Below, in pieces: positions 47,656 to 55,965 of a stretch of 64,000 bases of DNA. Under the pieces are notes generated by a model. That model saw only the letters and a program-made list of their open reading frames with translations, ran no database searches and had not been told where the DNA came from. The translations under genes were made by a program, and so were the position numbers. Origin of the DNA: an uncultured Pelagibacteraceae bacterium (GTDB lineage Bacteria; Pseudomonadota; Alphaproteobacteria; Pelagibacterales; Pelagibacteraceae); the NCBI GenBank assembly GCA_902580335.1, contig CACHKE010000002.1, positions 1 to 64,000 of the forward strand, in the 5' to 3' direction. Each line of letters opens with the position of its first letter. Position 1 is the first letter of the stretch.

Positions 47656-48549
47656 ATGCAAAATACCAAAGCATATATCATGCTGGTATGCGCTACTTTA
47701 TTCTGGGCTGGTAATTTTATGGTTGGAAAATATGCCTTCTTGGTTGAGATACCTCCTTTAACTTTAGTGTTTTATCGTTGGCTACTTGTTTGGATTATAT
47801 TGTTACCTTTTACTTTTAAAGAAATAATTAAATATAAAGATACGATTTTAAATAATTTACCTTTATTATTCTTTTTGGGTTTTACAAGTGTTGGTTTGTT
47901 TAATTCTTTTACTTACTTATCTTTAATTCATACTCAAGTCATTAACGCATCTCTTTTTAATACGGCTATTCCAGCTATAATAATTTTACTTTGTTTTTTA
48001 TTTAAAGTTGAACAAACTAATAAGTATCAAATTTTAGGTCTTATCATTTCAGTGTGTGGTATTCTGGCGATTATTACCAGACTAAAGTTAGACATTTTGT
48101 TTTCCCTTAATTTTAATAAAGGCGACTTGATAATGATAGGAGGTGTTGTCACGTGGGGAGTTTATTCAACTCTCTTAAAGAAAAAAAAATTTACTATTCC
48201 GTTATTAACTTTAGTTCATGTTATTTGTACATTTGGTTTGATAACTGTATTGCCTCAATTTTTATATGAGTACTCTAATGGAGAATTAATTAAGTTAGAT
48301 ATAAATATAGTCTACACTTTGATATTCTTGGCTCTTTTTCCAAGCATAGGATCTTACTATTGTTGGGCGGGTGCTGTTTCTATCATTGGTGCAAATAGAG
48401 CAGGTATTTTCTTATCCTTAATTCCGTTGTTTAGCACCATAATGGCAATACTCTTTTATAACGAACAATTTAAATTTTTTCACTTGATTGGTGCAATTTT
48501 AATTATATTAGGTTTATTTTTATCAAATAAGGAAATTAAAAATGCTTAA
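47656..48549 (+). CDS. EamA-family drug/metabolite transporter
   Basis: A 297-aa protein with about ten membrane segments in two EamA repeats (first from residue 8, LVCATLFWAGNFMVGKYA; second from about 150, GGVVTWGVYSTLLKK). The family exports or imports amino acids and small metabolites. It sits between the DadA-like gene and a hydroxyacid dehydrogenase gene, with gaps of four bases and an eight-base overlap, so its substrate may be connected with theirs. The direction of transport is unknown. Confidence 0.87.
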   Translation: MQNTKAYIMLVCATLFWAGNFMVGKYAFLVEIPPLTLVFYRWLLVWIILLPFTFKEIIKYKDTILNNLPLLFFLGFTSVGLFNSFTYLSLIHTQVINASLFNTAIPAIIILLCFLFKVEQTNKYQILGLIISVCGILAIITRLKLDILFSLNFNKGDLIMIGGVVTWGVYSTLLKKKKFTIPLLTLVHVICTFGLITVLPQFLYEYSNGELIKLDINIVYTLIFLALFPSIGSYYCWAGAVSIIGANRAGIFLSLIPLFSTIMAILFYNEQFKFFHLIGAILIILGLFLSNKEIKNA

Positions 48550-49492
48550 AGTTGCTATTCTAGATGATTACCAAAATGTCTCTCAACAATTTGTTGATCT
48601 TGAAAAATTAGCAGGAAAGTATGAAATTAAAATTTTTAGTGAGCCTTTTGAAGATGAAGCAGATGCTCTTGATAAACTAGCTGATTTTGAGGCTTTATTA
48701 ATTATGAGAGAAAGAACTCCAATAACAAAAAATTTAATTGAAAATTTAACTAAATTAAAATTTATAATTACTAGCGGATTAACAAATAAGTCTATTGATC
48801 TTGAGGTTGCAAAAAAAAGAAAAATAATTGTTAGTGGAACGGACAGCAATCAAAATTCAGTTCCTGAGCTTACTTGGGCATTAATTCTTGGATTATCAAG
48901 AAATTTAAAAGAAGAAATTGATAATATGTACCAAGGTTATTGGCAGACTACTATTGGAGTAGAATTAAAAGGAAAAATACTTGGTTTGATAGGTCTAGGA
49001 AAGATTGGATCTCAAGTTGCTAAAATTGGAAAAGCATTTGGTATGCAAGTGATGGCATGGAGCGAAAATCTTAATTTAGATACCTGTAAAGAATTAGACG
49101 TTTTACCCTGTAGCAAAGAAGATTTAATTAAGAACTCAGATTTTTTATCTATTCATGTTCAAGGTGGTGAGAGATACAAAAACTGTATTACAATTAAAGA
49201 GATGGATAAAATGAAAAAAACTGCTTTTTTGATTAACACCTCAAGAGGACCAATAATAAATGAGGATGATTTAATAATTGCATTATCCACAAATGAAATA
49301 GCTGGAGCAGGCTTAGATGTTTATGAGAAGGAACCTTTACCTGAAAATAATAAACTCAGATTTTTACCAAATGTATTATTAACTCCTCATATTGGATATG
49401 TGACCGCTGAAAACTATCAAATTTTTTACAGTCAAATGATTGAGTCACTTGAAGCCTGTGTAAATGGTAAACCAATTCGTGTCATTGAATAA
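48542..49492 (+). CDS. D-2-hydroxyacid dehydrogenase family protein
   Basis: A 316-aa NAD(P)-dependent enzyme related to glycerate and phosphoglycerate dehydrogenases. The nucleotide loop GLIGLGKIGSQVAKIGKAFGM is followed by the catalytic Arg in NTSRGPIINED, Glu in DVYEKEPLP and His in TPHIGY. The family reduces 2-oxo acids to D-2-hydroxyacids or the reverse. Neighbours suggest handling of a 2-oxo acid released by the DadA-like enzyme, but the substrate cannot be assigned. The start overlaps the EamA gene by eight bases; the deacetylase gene starts two bases after its stop. Confidence 0.9.
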   Translation: MLKVAILDDYQNVSQQFVDLEKLAGKYEIKIFSEPFEDEADALDKLADFEALLIMRERTPITKNLIENLTKLKFIITSGLTNKSIDLEVAKKRKIIVSGTDSNQNSVPELTWALILGLSRNLKEEIDNMYQGYWQTTIGVELKGKILGLIGLGKIGSQVAKIGKAFGMQVMAWSENLNLDTCKELDVLPCSKEDLIKNSDFLSIHVQGGERYKNCITIKEMDKMKKTAFLINTSRGPIINEDDLIIALSTNEIAGAGLDVYEKEPLPENNKLRFLPNVLLTPHIGYVTAENYQIFYSQMIESLEACVNGKPIRVIE

Positions 49493-49494
49493 CA

Positions 49495-50388
49495 ATGGAA
49501 TTACCAGTCGTTAACCATAAAGATTATTTTGCAAAAATTGGTGATGACCATAAATTTCCAATAAACAAATTTGGTGATCTTGCAGATTATTTAATAAGCA
49601 ATAAAATTGTAAAAAAATTTCATGAACCCTACCCCTGTTCAGTAGAAACTTTAAAAAGAGCTCATTCAGAGGAATATATTAATCATATTAAAAACAAAAC
49701 TTTGGATGAAATTGGTGTAAAAAAAATAGGGTTTCCATTAGTGGATAGTGTAGTTCAAAGATCTTTTATAGCAACTGGTGGTACAGTGTTAGCTTCTAAG
49801 TTAGCAATCAATTATGGTGTAGCTTGTAATACAGCCGGCGGTAGTCATCATGCAAATTATCAGGGTGGTGCTGGTTATTGTGTTTTTAATGATGTAGCAG
49901 TAGCATCACATTATTTATTAGATAGAGGATTAGCTGGAAAAATCTTGATTGTAGACTTAGATGTTCATCAAGGAAATGGTAATTCAGATATTTTTAAAGA
50001 TAATAGAAATGTTTTTACTTTTAGTATGCACTCTAAATCAAACTATCCTGCAAAGAAATCTATTAGCGACTGCGATGTAGAACTAGAAAATGATTTAGAA
50101 GATAAAGAATATTTAAAGATACTAAAACTTTATCTAAATCAACTAAATCAAGAAAATTTTGATTTTGTATTTTATATTGCAGGTGTTGATATTCATTTTA
50201 ATGATAGACTAGGAAAATTAAAAGTTTCTGATGAAGGTATTAAAAAAAGAGATCAAATTGTTACAGAAAATTTTTTTTCAAAAGGAATTCCCCTTTGCGG
50301 TGTTTTAGGAGGTGGTTACAATAAAGATAATAAAAAACTTGTTGAATTACATTCTTATTTACATCAATCATGTGCTAAATTATTTTAA
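49495..50388 (+). CDS. Histone-deacetylase-like amidohydrolase
   Basis: A 297-aa zinc amidohydrolase of the HDAC/acetoin-utilisation/acetylpolyamine deacetylase superfamily. Catalytic and metal features are visible: GGSHHANYQGGAGYCVFND (paired His), VDLDVHQGNGN (Asp and His ligands), AGVDIHFNDRLG (third ligand Asp) and GGGYN near the end. The protein is short and cytoplasmic. Bacterial members remove acetyl groups from small amines or proteins. It is the last gene of the DadA-EamA-dehydrogenase set; msrB follows after four bases. Confidence 0.88.
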   Translation: MELPVVNHKDYFAKIGDDHKFPINKFGDLADYLISNKIVKKFHEPYPCSVETLKRAHSEEYINHIKNKTLDEIGVKKIGFPLVDSVVQRSFIATGGTVLASKLAINYGVACNTAGGSHHANYQGGAGYCVFNDVAVASHYLLDRGLAGKILIVDLDVHQGNGNSDIFKDNRNVFTFSMHSKSNYPAKKSISDCDVELENDLEDKEYLKILKLYLNQLNQENFDFVFYIAGVDIHFNDRLGKLKVSDEGIKKRDQIVTENFFSKGIPLCGVLGGGYNKDNKKLVELHSYLHQSCAKLF

Positions 50389-50392
50389 TTAT

Positions 50393-50761
50393 ATGAATAA
50401 AAAAAATTCTAATTTAACTGCAGAACAAAAATTAGTTATGTTCGAAGAAGGAACTGAACCACCTGGTTCAAGTGAGTTGAATAATGAAAAAGGTGAGGGA
50501 AGTTATTATTGTGCAAATTGTGAAGTAAAGTTATTTGACTCAAAAACTAAATATGAAAGTGGTTCAGGTTGGCCATCATTTTTTGAGTCATTACCAGACG
50601 TGTTTGAAACAAAAACAGATCATTTGTTAGGTTATGCGCGCACAGAGTATCATTGTAAAAATTGTAAAGCACATCATGGTCATGTTTTTGATGATGGACC
50701 GCAACCAACTGGTAAAAGATATTGTAACAATGGAATTTGTTTGATTTTTAAAAAAGAATAA
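50393..50761 (+). CDS. msrB: Peptide methionine (R)-S-oxide reductase
   Basis: MsrB repairs oxidised methionine (R form). The track starts at 50312 inside the previous gene; ATG 50393 gives the expected 122-aa protein. Seen are FEEGTEPPG, the zinc ligands CANC and CKNC, ESGSGWPSFFE, and the catalytic Cys in RYCNNGICL. Classical enzymes have RYCxNS; here Asn-Gly-Ile-Cys places a second cysteine three residues later. It is convergent with the glutaredoxin gene with two bases between them, so a redox-repair pair lies end to end. Confidence 0.94.
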   Translation: MNKKNSNLTAEQKLVMFEEGTEPPGSSELNNEKGEGSYYCANCEVKLFDSKTKYESGSGWPSFFESLPDVFETKTDHLLGYARTEYHCKNCKAHHGHVFDDGPQPTGKRYCNNGICLIFKKE

Positions 50762-50763
50762 AA

Positions 50764-51018
50764 TTATTTTAATAAATCTTTAAGTTTATTTTCTTTTTCT
50801 AAAGCTCTAACTTCATCATATCCACCTATATGCTGATTATCAAAAAAAATTTGTGGTATTGTTCTTTTTCCATTAGCTTTTTTTATCATTTCATCCATTG
50901 CTCCATTTACCTCTGCTATATTTATTTCTTTAAAGACTGCATTGTTTCTCTTGAGCAATCGTTTTGCAGCATCACAATAATTACAAAAAGGACCAGTATA
51001 AATTGTAATATTTTTCAT
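50764..51018 (-). CDS. grxC: Glutaredoxin (Grx3 type)
   Basis: An 84-aa thiol-disulfide oxidoreductase with the dithiol active site CNYC (GPFCNYCDAAKRLL). Most class I glutaredoxins have CPYC, so the second position is Asn instead of Pro. The glutathione-binding TIPQIFFDNQHIGGYDEV segment is intact. It would reduce disulfides or mixed glutathione disulfides in the cytosol. The upstream gene on the same strand ends three bases away, so the two are likely one transcript. Confidence 0.93.
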   Translation of the reverse strand: MKNITIYTGPFCNYCDAAKRLLKRNNAVFKEINIAEVNGAMDEMIKKANGKRTIPQIFFDNQHIGGYDEVRALEKENKLKDLLK

Positions 51019-51021
51019 AAA

Positions 51022-51318
51022 TTATAAATAATCACTTTTTCTAAATTTACTAGAAATTTGTTTTCTAGAGTATTCAAATTTTTTTCTATGTTTTATACTT
51101 TTTTCATGAACTCTTTTTCTCCATAATCTAAAAGAAGATGGTTTTAGAGATTTACGCATAATTTTAATAACATCAGATTCTTTATAACCCGTTTTTTTTT
51201 TTATTTCCTCAAAGGTGATCCTGTCAGCCCAGGCAGCCCAAATGACCCAATCTGGATCTTCAACTTTTGGCTCTGGATTCTTAACTCTAGTTATAGGCCT
51301 GTGACTATTTTTTTTCAT
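51022..51318 (-). CDS. TIGR03643-family (DUF2805) small protein
   Basis: A 98-aa basic protein with the DPDWVIWAAWADRITFEEIKKKTGY segment and the MRKSLKPSSFRLWRKRV helix, which I recognise from the TIGR03643/DUF2805 group. It looks helix-turn-helix-like (FEEIKKKTGYKESDVIKIMRKS), and the C-terminus is very rich in Lys and Arg, so nucleic-acid binding is conceivable, but the function is unknown. It starts at ATG 51318 with AAAGGATTT just upstream. Its 5' side faces the structured intergenic region, and grxC follows it. Confidence 0.75.
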   Translation of the reverse strand: MKKNSHRPITRVKNPEPKVEDPDWVIWAAWADRITFEEIKKKTGYKESDVIKIMRKSLKPSSFRLWRKRVHEKSIKHRKKFEYSRKQISSKFRKSDYL

Positions 51319-51875
51319 AAATCCTTTATATTTGAAAAAAATTGATAATGCATTTTTTTTGGAATCTGATATATTAATGCTGATAGTCCTTCTTAGCCAT
51401 CTTTAGCTCCCGGTTTTTAAGGACTATCTTCTAAAAACTGAATTTAAGATATCCGATTTAAAAGCATTATCCCAAAATATTTAAAAACATCAGAATTATA
51501 AAAAATAAATCATTTTATTTTATGATTTAAATTTTTGATCATCAGACTGGTGTATTAAGAAAATGTGAATTATCCTCAGTTATTTCTTTTTGGTATTAAA
51601 TAAATTTCCAAATTTATTGAAAATTTAAAAAATTTGAAAAGTTCGATGCACTCATTAATTTGTCAAAGGTAAAGAAAGTTCTTTAAAATTCTTCATGAAA
51701 TATGAATCAACTAAAGTTAGAAAAATGTTTAAAAATGTACGTAATTTGTGTTGTATTATTGCAACATTTTAATTTTTTAAGAAAGAAATCTTTGAATATG
51801 AGAATATTTTCTTAAAAAAATTGTTTTTTAGTGGTAAAAACTGCAAAAATTAACTTTTAAACAAAAAGGGTATAT
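51319..51875. other. 557-base intergenic region
   Basis: The largest gap without a convincing gene. It lies between the minus-strand TIGR03643 gene and the plus-strand outer-membrane protein gene, so it should hold promoters for both. The left part (51344-51471) has nested inverted repeats, described separately. The rest is A/T-rich with a weak GTTG...CAAC hairpin near 51750. Several very short frames can be drawn but none has support. The long 5' region before the outer-membrane gene could be a regulated leader. Confidence 0.7.
51344..51471. ncRNA. Candidate structured RNA or cis-regulatory leader (orientation unresolved)
   Basis: Three inverted repeats are nested in order: GATAATGC (51344-51351) with GCATTATC (51464-51471), AATCTGATAT (51363-51372) with ATATCCGATT (51449-51458, one mismatch), and GATAGTCCTT (51382-51391) with AAGGACTATC (51419-51428). 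Together they form a rod with two internal loops and a 27-base terminal loop that contains the only GC-rich bases around (AGCTCCCGG). On the minus strand the closing helix is followed by AATTTTTTTT, which could terminate transcription just before the TIGR03643 gene. On the plus strand the loop would present CTCCC. The structure is seen by eye; there is no recognised family. A small regulatory RNA, a leader, or a 6S-like RNA are options. Confidence 0.5.
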
Positions 51876-52574
51876 ATGAAAAAATTTTTAATAACAGCCA
51901 TTGTTATGCTGTTCGGTTTTGTCTCTAGTGCACAAGCAGAGATGAAAATCGGTGTTACTGCAAAAGCAGGCGGATTTGAAGTAGATGATGCTTCAGAGAC
52001 GTTTTCTGGTTCCCACTCAAGTGGATCAGCTGTAGGTGATGTGACTGTAAAAGCATCAGCAGAGGGTGATGAAGCAGAAGGTGCATTCATTTATGGTTCA
52101 GTCTTCCTTGAGAAACAAGTAAATGAAAAATTTTCACTTGGAATAGATTACGTACCAATGGCAATGGAGTCTGAAACAACTGAAAACACAGTTAACCATC
52201 AAGCACCAGGTACTGGTAATGATGCACAAGGAACTAACACTGTTCAGGTTGATTTTGAAGATCTAACTACTATCTACGCACTATTACACGCAAATGATAA
52301 CGTTTATCTAAAAGTTGGTTACATGGAAGTTGATGTACAGACAAACGAAAGTTTAGCTACAGGTGGTGCATACGGTAATACTACTTTAGAAGGTTACACT
52401 GTTGGTCTTGGATATGACCATGATATGGATAGCGGTGTTTTTGTAAGATTAGAAGCAACCTACATGGATTTAGAAGGTGCTACACTAACAAACGCAAATG
52501 ACTCAACTAAAAGCGTACATGCTGATGGTATAGTTGGTTATGGTGCTGGAATATCAATAGGAAGAGCGTTTTAA
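51876..52574 (+). CDS. Small outer-membrane beta-barrel protein
   Basis: A 232-aa protein with a clear signal peptide (MKKFLITAIVMLFGFVSSAQAE, cut after AQA) and a mature part of alternating amphipathic strands ending in Phe (ISIGRAF), the usual C-terminal signal of outer-membrane barrels. The size fits an eight-stranded barrel of the opacity/OmpW type. It is acidic and rich in Gly, Thr and Ala, unlike its Lys/Asn-rich neighbours, and codons are more GC-rich. A ribosome site AAAAGGG lies upstream, and a strong terminator lies downstream, so it is probably a highly expressed single gene. Its ligand is unknown. Confidence 0.8.
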   Translation: MKKFLITAIVMLFGFVSSAQAEMKIGVTAKAGGFEVDDASETFSGSHSSGSAVGDVTVKASAEGDEAEGAFIYGSVFLEKQVNEKFSLGIDYVPMAMESETTENTVNHQAPGTGNDAQGTNTVQVDFEDLTTIYALLHANDNVYLKVGYMEVDVQTNESLATGGAYGNTTLEGYTVGLGYDHDMDSGVFVRLEATYMDLEGATLTNANDSTKSVHADGIVGYGAGISIGRAF

Positions 52575-52605
52575 ATAAAGATAAAAAAGTTTAATTAGTT
52601 AATTT

Positions 52606-52637
52606 AAACCCCCTCTTAAAAGAGGGGGTTTTTTTTT
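52606..52637 (+). terminator. Rho-independent terminator after the outer-membrane protein gene
   Basis: AAACCCCCTCTTAAAAGAGGGGGTTTTTTTTT: a stem of about ten base pairs (AACCCCCTCT/AGAGGGGGTT) with a short A/T loop, followed by at least seven T. It is the most GC-rich hairpin in the window and lies 32 bases after the stop codon. Confidence 0.95.
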
Positions 52638-52687
52638 ATTTTGAATTTTATAAAGAATTTTTATTCAAATTAAATTATTATTATCTT

Positions 52688-53446
52688 ATGAATTTAGGCT
52701 TTATAGGAACTGGTAACATTACGTCAGATGTAGTTTCTGGAATTAGCAAATCAAAAATTTCATATAAAAAGATTATTCTTTCACCTAGAAATATAAAAAA
52801 AGCCCAATTTCTAAAAAAGAAATTTAAGAAAATATCTATAGCTAAAAATAATCAAGAAGTAATAAATGCATCAGATTGGATATTTATTGGAGTTCTACCT
52901 AAAGTTGGTGAAAAGATATTATCTAAACTTATCTTTAAACAAAAACAAATTGTAATCAGTTTTATGTCTACAACAAAGCACGCAAAATTAAAAAAATTAA
53001 TTAAAAAAAAATTAATTATTATAAGAGCTATTCCAATGCCTCCAATTAGAGCGGGTAAAGGACCAATAGCAATATTTCCCCCAAATAAAAAAGTTAAGAA
53101 TTTTTTCAACAAAATTGGTACAACACTTGAAATAAAAAATGAGAAATTATCAAAAAATTTTTGGGCTATTTCAGGAACTATGGCTTCATTTTATGAATCA
53201 TTGAATATTTTGTCTAATTGGTTAATTAAAAAAAATGTTAATAAATTAGATGCTCAAAAATACGTAACTTTACTATATTCGGCTTTAGCCGAATTAGCTC
53301 TGACCAACTCACATAAACCGTTAAAAAATTTAGTCAATGAACAAACCCCAGGAGGATTAAATTGGCAAGGCGTGAATGATTTAAGAAGATTAGGTTATTA
53401 CAGATTATTGGAAAAATCTCTTAGAAAAATTTATAAGAGATTATAA
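52688..53446 (+). CDS. Pyrroline-5-carboxylate reductase-like protein
   Basis: A 252-aa protein of the ProC family. It starts with the NADP loop LGFIGTGNITSDVVSGI, contains VISFMSTTKHAKLKKL, the AIPMPPIRAGKGPIAIFPP segment and the C-terminal TPGGLNWQGVNDL helix that in ProC forms the substrate site. It is slightly shorter than E. coli ProC (269 aa) and differs in the proline-site detail (usually MPNTPA; here MPPIRA). It may therefore act on another imino or amino acid. It has its own promoter after the terminator and sits twelve bases before the ABC genes. Confidence 0.78.
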   Translation: MNLGFIGTGNITSDVVSGISKSKISYKKIILSPRNIKKAQFLKKKFKKISIAKNNQEVINASDWIFIGVLPKVGEKILSKLIFKQKQIVISFMSTTKHAKLKKLIKKKLIIIRAIPMPPIRAGKGPIAIFPPNKKVKNFFNKIGTTLEIKNEKLSKNFWAISGTMASFYESLNILSNWLIKKNVNKLDAQKYVTLLYSALAELALTNSHKPLKNLVNEQTPGGLNWQGVNDLRRLGYYRLLEKSLRKIYKRL

Positions 53447-53458
53447 TCTTACTTAGTA

Positions 53459-54244
53459 ATGCAAGATAATATTTTAGAAATAAAAAACTTATCAAAATAT
53501 TTTGGAGGATTGGCTGCTGTTTCTAATTGTTCTTTAAAAGTAAAGGAAGGAACTATAACCGGTATAATAGGACCCAATGGTTCTGGAAAAACAACTTTAT
53601 TTAATTTAATTGCTGGAAATTTAAAATCATCTGGTGGAAGTGTTTTATTTAATAATAAAGATATTACTGATGTTCCGTCTTACAAATTATTTTCAAAAGG
53701 ATTATTAAGAACTTTCCAAATAGCTCATGAATTTACAAATTTATCAGTATTAGAAAATTTGATGATGGTACCAGGCAATCAATCTGGAGAAAAACTGATG
53801 AATGCTTTGCTTAAGCCTGGATTAGTTGCAAAAGAAGAGAGTCGAATAAAAGAAAAAGCAATGGAAGTAGTGGATTTTCTAAATTTAAGTCATTTAAAGA
53901 ATGAATTAGCTGGAAATCTATCTGGAGGACAAAAAAAATTATTAGAATTAGGAAGAACAATGATGGTGGATGCTAAATTGGTTTTATTAGATGAAGTTGG
54001 TGCAGGAGTAAACAGAACTTTATTAAAAGATTTAGGTACAGCTATAGAGAAGTTAAACAAAGAGAAAGGTTATACTTTTTGTATGATTGAGCACGATATG
54101 GATTTTATAGGAAGATTGTGTGATCCAGTAATTGTCATGGCAGAAGGATCTGTTTTATTTGAGGGTTCGGTAGAAGATGCAAAAAAAGATGAAAGAGTAA
54201 TTGAAAGCTACTTAGGCAGAGGTTCAAAAATAAAAGATAATTAA
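53459..54244 (+). CDS. livG: Branched-chain amino acid/amide ABC transporter ATPase LivG
   Basis: One of two ATPases driving a HAAT-type importer in the inner membrane. The 261-aa protein has Walker A GPNGSGKTT, the signature LSGGQKKLLELGR, Walker B LVLLDEVGAGV, and the H-loop IEHDMDF. The TFQIAHEFTNLSVLENLMM segment is typical of LivG. It is coupled to livF after two bases. The canonical Walker B follow-up 'DEPAAG' is DEVGAG here. Confidence 0.93.
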   Translation: MQDNILEIKNLSKYFGGLAAVSNCSLKVKEGTITGIIGPNGSGKTTLFNLIAGNLKSSGGSVLFNNKDITDVPSYKLFSKGLLRTFQIAHEFTNLSVLENLMMVPGNQSGEKLMNALLKPGLVAKEESRIKEKAMEVVDFLNLSHLKNELAGNLSGGQKKLLELGRTMMVDAKLVLLDEVGAGVNRTLLKDLGTAIEKLNKEKGYTFCMIEHDMDFIGRLCDPVIVMAEGSVLFEGSVEDAKKDERVIESYLGRGSKIKDN

Positions 54245-54246
54245 GT

Positions 54247-54954
54247 ATGGCATTTTTTGAAGGAAACAACATGACAGGTGGATATGGCAAGGGTCCAGAT
54301 ATAATTCATTCATGTACTGTTAACGTTGAGAGAGGAGAAATAGTTTCTATTCTTGGTCCTAACGGAGCTGGAAAATCTACAGCAATGAAAGCTATGTTAG
54401 GTTTATTAAATTTAAAATCAGGCTCTGTAATTATTGATGGTAAGGATATCTCAAAACTTTCTCCACAAGATAGAGTTAAAGAGGGAATTTCATTTGTACC
54501 TCAAACAAAGAATGTTTTTGCAGGAATGACAGTTGAGGAAAATTTAGAAATGGGAGCTTTCTTAGTCAATGAAGATTCCAAAAATGTAATAGATGAAATT
54601 TATAATCTTTTTCCAATTTTGACTGAAAAAAGAAAACAATTTGTGGGAGAATTGTCAGGAGGCCAAAGACAACAAGTTGCTTTAGGAAGAGCTCTGATGA
54701 TCAAACCATCTGTACTTATGTTAGATGAACCCACTGCTGGAGTTTCTCCAATAGTGATGGATGAACTTTTTGATCATATTATTAAAGTAAAAAAAACAAA
54801 TGTTGCAATCTTGATGGTTGAGCAGAATGCTAAACAAGCTCTCAATATTTCTGACAGAGGATATGTATTAGTCACTGGTGAAAATCGTTATTCAGGAACA
54901 GGAAAAGAACTACTAAACGATCCAAGAGTAAGAAGTTCTTTTTTAGGTGGTTAA
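54247..54954 (+). CDS. livF: Branched-chain amino acid/amide ABC transporter ATPase LivF
   Basis: The second ATPase of the importer, 235 aa. Walker A is GPNGAGKST, the signature LSGGQRQQVALGRALM, Walker B VLMLDEPTAGVSP, and H-loop-equivalent VEQNAKQAL, all typical of LivF. The QTKNVFAGMTVEENLEMGA segment is characteristic. It is encoded between livG and livH without gaps; the livH start abuts its stop. Confidence 0.94.
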   Translation: MAFFEGNNMTGGYGKGPDIIHSCTVNVERGEIVSILGPNGAGKSTAMKAMLGLLNLKSGSVIIDGKDISKLSPQDRVKEGISFVPQTKNVFAGMTVEENLEMGAFLVNEDSKNVIDEIYNLFPILTEKRKQFVGELSGGQRQQVALGRALMIKPSVLMLDEPTAGVSPIVMDELFDHIIKVKKTNVAILMVEQNAKQALNISDRGYVLVTGENRYSGTGKELLNDPRVRSSFLGG

Positions 54955-55965
54955 ATGGATTTTCTAAACGCGTTAGTTCTTTTATTAAATTATATTTTTG
55001 TTCCTGCTCTTGCCTATGGATCTCAATTAGCTATTGGAGCTATATTTGTAACTTTGATTTATGGAATATTGCGCTTCGCAAATTTTGCAACTGGAGACAT
55101 GATGTCATTTGGTACAATGGTTGCTATACTTTTTACATGGTACTTTCAGTCAATGGGTTTAACACTCGGTTTTTTACCCACCGCACTTTTAGCAATACCT
55201 TTTGCAATTCTGTTTATGGGTTTATATATGCTAATTATTGATAAGTTTGTATTTAAATATTACAGGTTAAACAAAAGTCCGCCTGTTCAATTAGCAATGG
55301 TAAGCATAGGGGTAATGTTTGTTACTCAAGCAGTAGTAAGAATTATAATTGGGCCATCGGATAGAAGATTTTTTGATGGTGAGAAATTTTTGATTAAAGC
55401 CAATGAGTTTAAGGAAATGACAGGTTTAAATGAGGGACTTGCTATTAAGTCAACTCAAGTAATTACAATTGTTGTTACTATAATTCTAGTTTCAACTCTA
55501 TTCTGGTTTTTAAACAAAACTAAAACTGGAAAAAGTATGAGAGCTTATTCTGACAATGAAGATTTAGCATTACTTTCTGGAATAGATCCAAAAAAGATTG
55601 TTATGATAACTTGGATGATTGCTGCAATTTTAGCGACAATAGGTGGAGTTTTATATGGTTTAGATAAAAGTTTTAAACCATTTACTTATTTCAATAATAT
55701 GCTCCCAATTTTTGCTGCCGCTATAGTTGGGGGAATTGGTAATCCTTTTGGAGCTTTCCTAGGAGGTTATGTTATTGCCTTTTCAGAAATACTGTTGACT
55801 TATGCATATAAGAAATTCTTTATGTATGTATTACCAGAAAGCATGGAACCTGATGGTTTAATTCAGTTGCTTTCAACTGATTATAAATTTGCAGTATCTT
55901 TTTCGATATTGGTAATTGTATTGCTTTATCGTCCATCAGGAATATTTAAAGGAAAGATATTGTGA
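54955..55965 (+). CDS. livH: ABC transporter permease LivH
   Basis: Inner-membrane permease of the HAAT importer, 336 aa, about eight hydrophobic segments. It has the LivH-type GAIFVTLIYGILRFANFATGDMMSFG motif and the C-terminal AAAIVGGIGNPFGAFLGGYVIAFSE coupling segment. A soluble loop at about residues 130-160 is longer than in E. coli LivH (308 aa). livM overlaps its stop (GTGA). Confidence 0.93.
   Translation: MDFLNALVLLLNYIFVPALAYGSQLAIGAIFVTLIYGILRFANFATGDMMSFGTMVAILFTWYFQSMGLTLGFLPTALLAIPFAILFMGLYMLIIDKFVFKYYRLNKSPPVQLAMVSIGVMFVTQAVVRIIIGPSDRRFFDGEKFLIKANEFKEMTGLNEGLAIKSTQVITIVVTIILVSTLFWFLNKTKTGKSMRAYSDNEDLALLSGIDPKKIVMITWMIAAILATIGGVLYGLDKSFKPFTYFNNMLPIFAAAIVGGIGNPFGAFLGGYVIAFSEILLTYAYKKFFMYVLPESMEPDGLIQLLSTDYKFAVSFSILVIVLLYRPSGIFKGKIL

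Noticed and set aside
51695-51772. 25-codon plus-strand frame MKYESTKVRKMF... upstream of the outer-membrane gene
   Set aside because: No ribosome site, no motif, and an open frame of this size is expected by chance in AT-rich DNA.
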